Of a stretch of 64,000 bases of DNA, positions 56,974 through 64,000 are shown in pieces. The notes beneath the pieces were generated by a model. That model did not search any database, was not told where the DNA came from, and was given only the letters and a program-made list of their open reading frames with translations. A program made the translations under genes and the position numbers. This DNA comes from Hysterangium stoloniferum (taxonomy: Eukaryota; Basidiomycota; Agaricomycetes; Hysterangiales; Hysterangiaceae). The stretch is from contig WHVD01000074.1 in assembly GCA_015178975.1 (NCBI GenBank), positions 351,212-415,211 on the forward strand. Direction: 5' to 3'. How positions within the stretch are numbered: position 1 is the stretch's first letter; every line of letters begins with the position of its first letter.

Positions 56974-58278
56974 GATTGGTCAATGGCAAGACACGTTTCT
57001 TCACGATTGAGGTTATTGCGGCACTATCAACTGGTTCTGAATGAAATTGGAAGGTCTCTAACTGATTTTGGGAATACAAAAGAGATGGTGACTGCAGTGA
57101 GAGATGCCATCATAGGTATGTATGTGGGTCTCTTAATGGAATTGGGGCTGACTCGTTTTCGACAGGGCATGGGGATGCTTATGACAAGGCTAAAATTCTT
57201 CACAGAGATATCAGCTCAGGGAATATTCTTATCACTGACAGTGGTGGTGGATTGTTAATTGACTGGGATCTTTGCAAAAGGCTTCAAGATATATATCAAG
57301 GAGAAGCACACATTGAAAGGACTGTGAGTACCCCCTTACTCTCCGAATGCTATTGGGAAATGTTCTGAACTTGTGTTTGGCGTTTTATTATCTGTTTCTG
57401 TGATTAGGGTACTTGGCAATTCATGGCTGCTCGGTTGCTAGTGATTCCCACCGACGGGGAACAAACTGCAATCCCTGATTGGGCTGACGACTTGGAGTCC
57501 TTCTTCTACATCCTTGTCTGGATTGCCTTGAGATATGCCGAGCATGAGTTTGTTAAGGGTGCACTCATTGATATGCTCCATGCCGGTTTCGACCATCACT
57601 ATCTGGATCCTCATGGAGCGGTGAAGGGTGGAGATAGGAAGAAAGTGGAAGTGCAAGCATCTGACCCCTTCCAAGTTTCTCGTTTATTCAATGTCTCGTT
57701 GAAGGAGTTAATCAAAACATTGGCGACAACGATTGCAGTACGATACGAGAAGGCGCCGAACGTAGCAGAAATTGCTCAATATAAACAACTGTTTGAGAAG
57801 CAAGGGTCATCGGACATCAAAACTGTGTCCCTCGGTAAGCCAGTGGATAATCAAATCATTCTTTCTCTACTACTTGTGGGAAAGTACCTGGAGAAGCTAG
57901 ATGCCTTGGAGTGCTCAGACTGGATGGAATTGGAATTAATGACTGCGTTACAGAAGAGTGGTTGGAATGTGCATAGTGGCCGTGTTCAGTGCAATCTATC
58001 CACTCCCCCTCCCACACAGCCTATGGTGCCGAAGACGGAGCATTCTTTCTGAGGGTGGCACTGGTCCAATCTCAGGGAACCGCTTTCGCTAGTGGGTGCA
58101 AGGTACTTACATATCTGTATGCAATTGATTGTGACTCTTAGTATTTTTTTGTTGAATGCCCTGATGTAATATGACTGCTCACTTACAAAATATGTTGAAA
58201 TACAATCTGTCTCAGCAAAATATCTTTCTTATTATATTCACAGAGCTAATCCCAGAGGGGATTTGAGCCTTTGAACAT
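56974..58278 (+). repeat. Inverted duplication, copy A (about 1.3 kb)
   Basis: Reverse complement of 61483-62780, from GATTGGTCAATGGCAAGACA to GATTTGAGCCTTTGA, including kinase exons, introns and 3' flank. Confidence 0.88.
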
Positions 58279-59163
58279 ATATTTAGAAATTGGGCGCTAG
58301 TACAGGGACAGATGCCCTGCATTGACACCCATTCTCAGAGGGGGCTTCATTTTATAGAGTGGCATGGCGACTTGTTATCCACAGGCTAAGTTCTAATTTT
58401 TGCTGGAAAAAAAAAAGACAGGTAAATAAAAGTTATGTGGATGTAGGTCTAGGGTATTCTCCCCTGAGGTGGAGGGTCCACTATTTTTGGTAGAAGAGTC
58501 CAAAGAGTCCAAAGAGTCCAAAGGGTTTTAGTCCCCAAGTGCCTAATATTTTTGCCGAGAAAGAAGTAAAGGTTGTGTGCGCCGTGTGGGGTATGTGGAT
58601 GTATGTGGGGGGCCAGCATCTAAACGGCCAGACGTCTCCGCCCTCGGTAAACTGCCAGGCTTCTTTCCGGCTAAGGTGGACCTTTCTACGAAAACTGTGG
58701 AGTCTTCTACAAAAACGTCGGAGTCTTCTACAAAAACTGCGGAGTCTTCTACAGAAAGCGTGGGAGTCTCGTGCAAAAACGGTGGAGTCTTCTACACAAA
58801 CGGTGGAGTCTTGTACGAAAACTGGGTTGGAGTCTTCTACGAAATAGTAGACCGTCCACCTCGGGCGAGAATAGACCTAGAACCCGTCAAAAGGACCCTC
58901 CACCTCAGGGGGGGAGAATAAGACTAAGAACCCGTCAAAAAAGGACCCTCTATATTATATTATATATATATCTATATATTATTATTTCGATACATATACA
59001 TCCACATAACTTTTATTTACCCGCCTTTTTTTTTTCCAGCAAAAATTAGAACTTAGCCTGTGGATAACAAGTCGCGATGCCACTCTAGAAAATGAACCCC
59101 CTCTGAGAATGGGCGTCAATGCAGGGCATCAGTTCCTGTACTAGCACCCAATTTTCTAAATAT
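58279..59163. mobile_element. MITE-like element with about 190-bp inverted ends
   Basis: The left end (TATTTAGAAATTGGGCGCTA inwards to CATAACTTTTATTTACC in reverse complement) is inverted at 58985-59163. The middle holds a 21-bp repeat array and a TA-rich stretch. No transposase ORF. A third, single end is at 60820-61061. Confidence 0.65.
58676..58856 (+). repeat. 21-bp tandem repeat, about 8 copies
   Basis: Unit around GGAGTCTTCTACAAAAAC, encoding ESSTKT-like heptads in one frame; probably non-coding. Confidence 0.85.
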
Positions 59164-59396
59164 ACCCCAGTGTAGTCAGACTGTGAGCACTCTCAACGGC
59201 TTGCAATATTCTAACAATCTACAATGTGACTGAGTTAAACTACTATTAGGTTCTTGAGGTTCCTTTTTTTTTTTCAACACTTTATAGGCAGCAATGCATA
59301 CCCTCCAGGCCCGTCGGAGCACCTTATATGTCAGCGGGTTGCTATCTGTGCGGAGTTTGAATCTTTTGACTCTCTGAATCTTCTAATACCCCCAAC

Positions 59397-60704
59397 ATGA
59401 CCTCACTTCCTCAAGAGCTCCCTGCTAGGCTTCAGAACTCGTCAACTATAAAAGGAGCCTATACCATGGTGTTAGAAATGGAGGCCGCCGCTAAGTCCAC
59501 CCCACTGAGAAAAGAAGGCGATGACTCTGAAAGGAAAAAACTATTAGTCTTTGCCAGAGTTGTAGGCTATCTTCTGCTAGAAGGACCGTCATATGAGGCC
59601 GCGATAGCTGTTGCACTGGAGGTGGTGTCTGCTAGTAATATTCAGGATAGGTTCAAGATTGGACAGATCTACTTCAACCATTACATTCTATGTTGTAAGC
59701 TAGGATATTATCACACTTCTCTTTCAAAACTGCCAATTGAGACCCTCAATAGTTAGGAAATATAAAGGTCATACTCCGACTCCCTCAGAACACCCTTCCA
59801 GGCCATCATTTGATGCTCGGAAGCAGCTGATACAAGGTGAACTGAAAGAACCACCTAAGAACCATTCGGTTGCAAAGAATCTTGCAAGTATTACCCTTCC
59901 CTTATTCTTTATCCAGCTTATAAACTTGCTGACTTTGCATTTCTAAGGCATTGTTACGAGATGGATACCGATGCATGATAACCGGTTATTATGACTTGAA
60001 CAGTGTAGCCAAAAATGAGGAGCTACGGAACCTGGTCACACAATCCTGTGAAATTGTTGTTAGACATACCCAATGTGCACATATTTTCCCATCATCAACA
60101 AATGCAAACACCAGTGATAGTGGGCGATCTGAAGCCAAGGTAATGTCATACCATCATTTTACAAACTCATCTAACTATATATCTACAAATATAGAAAGAG
60201 TATGCTGCTACCATTTGGACAATAATGGAGCGTTTTGGATATGTGGGACTCTTTAGGGAATTCAATGAAGCAAATATCCACTGTCTGCGCAACATTATGA
60301 CACTGGAGCCTACCTGTCATGAATGGTTTGATAACTTGCTCATGTGGTTAGAAAAACAAGTGAGTTTCCCTATATCACTAATTCATTTAGCTAAACTAGT
60401 ACAGCCTAACCAGAAAGATACTTATAAAGTCAAATTTGCCTTTCCTTTTCAGAACTCGGGTAACCTTTGTCCCGAGTTGATAACGTTCCAATCAAAGTAT
60501 GAACATCTCCCTCTTCCGGACCCAAGGTATCTCGAGATACATGCAGCTTGTGCCAGGGTTTGTCATTTATCCGGTGCAGCTGAATATATCAATAAGTATG
60601 AGAGAGAGATGGAGGATATCCAAGTGTTATCGACCGATGGGGCATCTGCAGATATACTTCACTATGCTTTACAGTCTTTGTCATTTCAAGTCCCTGTGTT
60701 TTGA
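59397..60704 (+). CDS. HNH nuclease domain protein (HNH_2-like), five exons
   Basis: Exons 59397-59694, 59753-59883, 59948-60139, 60195-60359 and 60405-60704 join in frame to about 361 residues. The first exon is helical (MTSLPQELPARLQNSSTIKG). The HNH core reads LLRDGYRCMITGYYD, then TQCAHIFPSS and, after an intron, AATIWTIMERFGY, NIHCLRNIMTLEPTCHEWFD. The C-terminus has LPLPDPRYLEIHAACARVCH and GAAEYINKYER. This matches a fungal HNH family of unknown role with many copies in mushroom genomes. The intron at 59884-59947 appears to be GC-AG (GCAAGT...TAAG). It sits between the two inverted kinase copies. The start is the first ATG with a clear Kozak-like context (AACATGACC). Confidence 0.78.
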
Positions 60705-60819
60705 ATGAATCAGAGGAATATCCTAGTGCTTCACTTTTAACAGAATTACTGGAAATCATCATTTGTTTACATACCTAGAAGCTGTTATCTGTGAATTGAA
60801 ATATTAATTAAAACCCCTT

Positions 60820-61061
60820 GTGCCACGAACCCGTCAAAAAAGGACCCTCTATATTATATTATATATCTATATATTATTATTTCGATACATATACATCCAC
60901 ATAACTTTTATTTACCCGTCTTTTTTTTTTTTCCAGCAAAAATTAGAACTTAGCCTGTGGATAAAAAGTCGCGATGCCACTCTAGAAAATGAACCCCCCT
61001 CTGAGATGGGCGTCAATGCAGGGCATCTGTCCCTGTACTAGCGCCCAATTTTCTAAATATA
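60820..61061 (+). repeat. Third copy of the MITE-like end
   Basis: Matches 58925-59163 in direct orientation, from ACCCGTCAAAAAAGGACCCT to TTTTCTAAATATA, with a few differences. It lacks an inverted partner nearby. Confidence 0.8.
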
Positions 61062-61065
61062 TTAG

Positions 61066-61482
61066 CCAGGTGACCATGACAACGCAGGGTCACCAGTGTC
61101 CACCAGAGCGCCGCTGGGCGGACCATCACCTTATCACTCGCACAAACAGTTGTCTCCGAAGATTGAACTTTGTCAGCTAGTGTAGAGGGTGGCTAGGGGA
61201 AACAGGATAGTAACGGTTTCGAGCCGAGAGCTCTCATCAGGGGGATACCCCTACCCCGACCGTTTCGCCCATCCAGAATTACTGATTAGGAGTCTACTAC
61301 TAAGCCTGGTCCAAAAGGAGTGATAAGATAGACGATTCGTGCTGACCTACACATGCATTGAACTCTGAGAATCTTGGTGACCCAGTGGTGGGTAGTATAC
61401 AGTTTGGAGCGAGTACCGAGGCCAGCAGGTTTCCCTACTGGTTCGGATTTGTCGATGTCCATACAGCAAGACGATGGTGGAT
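61066..61482. other. Intergenic, nothing recognised
   Basis: No ORF or repeat recognised apart from the start of the inverted duplication at 61483. Confidence 0.4.
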
Positions 61483-62780
61483 GCTCAAAGGCTCAAATCC
61501 CCTCTGGGATTAGCTCTGTGAATATAATAAGAAAGATATTTTGCCTGAGACAAATTGTATTTCAACATATTTTGAAAGTGAGTAGTCATATTACATTCAG
61601 GGCATTCAACAAAATACTAAGAGTCACAATCGATTGCATACAGATATGTAAGTACCTTGTGCCACTAGCAAAAGCGGTTCCCTGAGATTGGACCAGCACC
61701 ACCCTCAGAATACTCCCTCTTGGGCACCATAGGCTGTGTGGGAGGGGGAGTGGATAGATCGCGCTGAACACGGCCACTATGCGCATTCCAACCACTCTTC
61801 TGTAACGCAGTCGTTAATTCCAATTCCATCCAGTCTGAGCGGTCCAAGGCAGATAGCTTATTCAGGTACTCCCCAGCACGGAGTGCAGAAAGAATGATGT
61901 TATTATCCACTGGTTTACTGAGGGCTACAGATTTGACATCTGATGACCCTTGCTTCTCAAAGAGTTCTTTATATTGAGCAATTTCTGTTGCATTCGGCAC
62001 ATCCCCGTATCGTACCGCAATTGTTTTTGCCAATGTTTTGATCAACTCCTTCAATGGGTCATTGGATAAACGAGAAATCTGAAAGGGGTTGGAGAAGCAC
62101 ACTTCGACTATCTTCCTATCTCCTCCTTTCGCCGCTCCGTGAGGATCCAGGTAATGGTCATCGAAAGCTGCATGGAGCATTTTGATGAGCGCACCCTTAA
62201 CAAACCCATGCTCGGTATATCTCAAGGCAATCCAGACAAGGACGTAGAGGAAGGACTCCAAGTCGTCCGCCCGATCAGGGATCGGTGCTCCCTCCCCCTG
62301 GGTGGGAATCACTAGCAACCGAGCAGCCATGAATTGCCAAGTACCCTGTCCATCACAGAACCAGATAATAAAACATCAAACAAATCTTCAGAATTCCCCA
62401 TACCATTTTCACAGTGCGGGAGGTACTCACAGTCCTTTCAATGTGTGCTTCTCCTTGATATATATCTTGAAGCCTTTTGCAAAGATCCCAGTCAATTAAC
62501 AATCCACCCCCGCTGTCAGTGATAAGAATGTTCCCTGAGCTGATATCTCTGTGAAGAATTTTAGCCCTGTCATAAGCGTCCCCATGCCCTGTCGAAAACG
62601 AGTCAGCCCCAATTCCATTAAGAGACAGACATACATACCTATCATGGCATCTCTCACTGCAGTCACCATCTCTTTTGTATTCCCAAAATCAGTTAGAGAC
62701 CTTGCAATTTCGTTCAAAACCAGTCGATAGTGCCGCAATAACCTCAATCGCGAAGAAACCTGTCTTGCCATTGACCAATC
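61483..62780 (-). repeat. Inverted duplication, copy B (about 1.3 kb)
   Basis: Source-like copy of 56974-58278. It is continuous with the rest of an intact kinase gene, so it is probably the parent. Confidence 0.85.
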
Positions 62781-63932
62781 CTGCGTCTTCGTAACCTGAT
62801 CCAGCACATCACATCCCTCCTTGCACGTGCAGACATTCCTCACACCATGTTTCTTCAGCTCCTCATATATTATGTGTTCGGGGCTCTGACTAGGCGAAAC
62901 GACCCTCCATGTATCTTTGAGAAGGACCAACTTCCCAGTTTCCACGCAGTAGGCCTTGAAAACACGAGTGGACCGGCCAAGGGGGGATCCAACAGCCATG
63001 TACGTAGGACAACAAAATACATAAGTGTCACCTTTTGCATCAACTTTAACTTGAAACAGTCGGTCACCGTCCTCGACACCAAGCGACCTTTTAGCCTTTA
63101 CCGCGACGGGGTGGTTGTGTGGAAACTCTGTGACCGTAGTATCGACACCACGTACATCAGGTTTCGCATGATTGAACCGCCAGAAGAACTCCACATAGGA
63201 GGGATTTGAAAAAGGGACTTCTTCTGTTACGATAACCCCACTACGATCCCAGCGCATGAATCTCGCATATTTGGGGAAGACAAGGACAAGGAAGACATGT
63301 GTCCGGAATTGTGCAGCTTGGTGTGCCGTCGCATATAATGTAATCTGACCCAGTGTATCATGCGCAGCGTCGGAACTATGCTCGAAGAAACTGGGTCCAT
63401 TATCATCTTTGAACGCGTCATCCCCACGGGCCAATTTAAATTCAACAATCATTTCTGTCTGTGTCATATCTGATAGGCCCGATCGCCTGCAATTGGCAGA
63501 ATAGATTTGTATGTCTGGCTTGACTTGTTTCCCTCCGAAGTCCACCGCAGGTGTGCTGTGAGCGTCCACAAGCTCAAGGTTAGGACAAAATCTCCCAACC
63601 AAATCAATCTATATCCTAAATAAATTCCAATGAACCAAAAGGCACAACAAAATAACGTACCCAGGACTTGTACATGTCAACCTCTCTTTTAGATCCACTG
63701 AAAGTTGTATGTTTTTTCTCTGTTTTGTTGGTATGATGATTCGGACAGGGTTTGGGAGCTTTAGGGAGATATCGATTCAAGAAATCCCCTACTCTGACGG
63801 GACCGACTACTCGCCCAGATATTTCGTGCCACATCACGGTGATCCTTTCATCTCTTGCTACATGCCAGGAAGAATACACCTGTGATGTTGATTCCTTCTT
63901 TAGAATGGGGGTGGCACCCAACTTGGTAGGAT
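61665..63932 (-). CDS. FunK1-type protein kinase, 3' four exons, gene continues past the right edge
   Basis: Minus-strand exons 63661-63932, 62639-63608, 62431-62588 and 61665-62345 join in frame (about 693 residues, stop TAG at 61665-61667). Introns are 50-85 nt, GT-AG. The first visible exon opens in phase 1 after a CCACAG acceptor, so the true start is outside the window. The region MYKSW-IDLVGRFCPNLELV and QTEMIVEFKLARGDDAF precedes the kinase core. The core carries KAYCVETGKLVLLKDTWR (probable VAIK-like Lys), GDAYDRAKILHRDISSGN (HRD), GGGLLIDWDLCKRL (metal Asp) and ADDLESFLYVLVWIALRY. No stops or frameshifts are seen. FunK1 kinases are abundant in mushroom-forming fungi; substrates are not established. 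Confidence 0.82.
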
Positions 63933-64000
63933 CTGTGGTAGGACGAGATGGTGGTGTTTTGGGCGGAAATCATGAGGCGGTATCGTGTTCTTCGGCATCG

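Larger units (their letters stand above)
55157..58052 (+). pseudogene. Chimeric FunK1-type protein kinase pseudogene
   Basis: The front part (55157-56973) reads VRAMSIVGSEVMCGRASIVW, KVYVLKQGWQRFEELES (after an intron), then beyond the LTR YLVSHVLTRIIMETWGWPIK, DVVQ and HKDFYLSGVLHD; a TGA (56865-56867) precedes DVVQ. At 56974 it switches in frame to sequence homologous to the kinase at 61665-63932: WSMARHVSSRLRLLRHYQLV, ILHRDISSGNILI (HRD motif), GGGLLIDWDLCKRL (metal-binding Asp) and GTWQFMAARLLVIPTDGEQ, ending early after a 4-bp insertion (KTEHSF). FunK1 kinases are an expanded fungal family of unclear substrates. The LTR and stop make this copy dead. Confidence 0.72.

Overview
The window is repeat-rich nuclear DNA from a filamentous fungus, most likely a mushroom-forming basidiomycete (Agaricomycetes). 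The evidence is 46-85 nt GT-AG introns, two FunK1-type protein kinases, an HNH nuclease gene of a fungal type, a DUF6535 membrane protein, a KDZ (Kyakuja-Dileera-Zisupton) transposase, and chromodomain Ty3/gypsy elements with many relics. No bacterial gene organisation is visible. The species cannot be named from the sequence.

Layout. 1-8010: a minus-strand chromovirus (element 1) with gag, a broken pol, an 889-bp 5' LTR and a 3' LTR cut by the window edge. Between pol and the 3' LTR it carries a four-exon gene on the opposite strand. 8011-10354: an older LTR and a solo LTR that splits an ORF. 10373-13030: a fossil zinc-knuckle ORF split by a 1.44-kb gag-only Copia-like element. 13221-13700: a glutaminyl-cyclase pseudogene. 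14380-15246: small repeats. 15555-20682: a 5.1-kb foldback structure whose inverted arms are built of tandem repeats, with a solo LTR in its loop. 20976-24198: a KDZ transposase relic. 25449-26574: two oppositely oriented 18-bp arrays. 29187-31053: a Tc1-like transposon with TA duplications. 33596-45232: at least two more chromoviruses (elements 2 and 3) with four solo LTRs nested in them, up to three levels deep. 46410-46737: a Helitron helicase fragment.

47432-53985 is the best intact host gene. Its 34 exons join in frame into about 1,618 residues: an N-terminal DUF6535 membrane region followed by at least 22 nearly identical 39-residue HEAT repeats. Each repeat is one phase-1 symmetric 117-bp exon, mostly separated by 47-49 bp introns that are almost as conserved as the exons.

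54924-64000: a tRNA-like sequence; a chimeric FunK1 pseudogene (front half of one kinase, disrupted by a solo LTR, joined to an inverted copy of the back half of a second kinase); an HNH nuclease gene with a probable GC-AG intron; and a well-preserved FunK1 gene running off the right edge. The two kinases form an inverted duplication of about 1.3 kb around the HNH gene.

Three points stand out. (1) All three chromoviruses carry an 11-nt sequence beside the 5' LTR that is complementary to their own predicted transcript start, as in self-priming Tf1/sushi elements. (2) Element 1 contains an antisense, intron-bearing accessory gene. (3) The HEAT array combines near-identical repeats with a variable residue pair in each repeat, a pattern known from fungal recognition receptors, though function here is only inferred.
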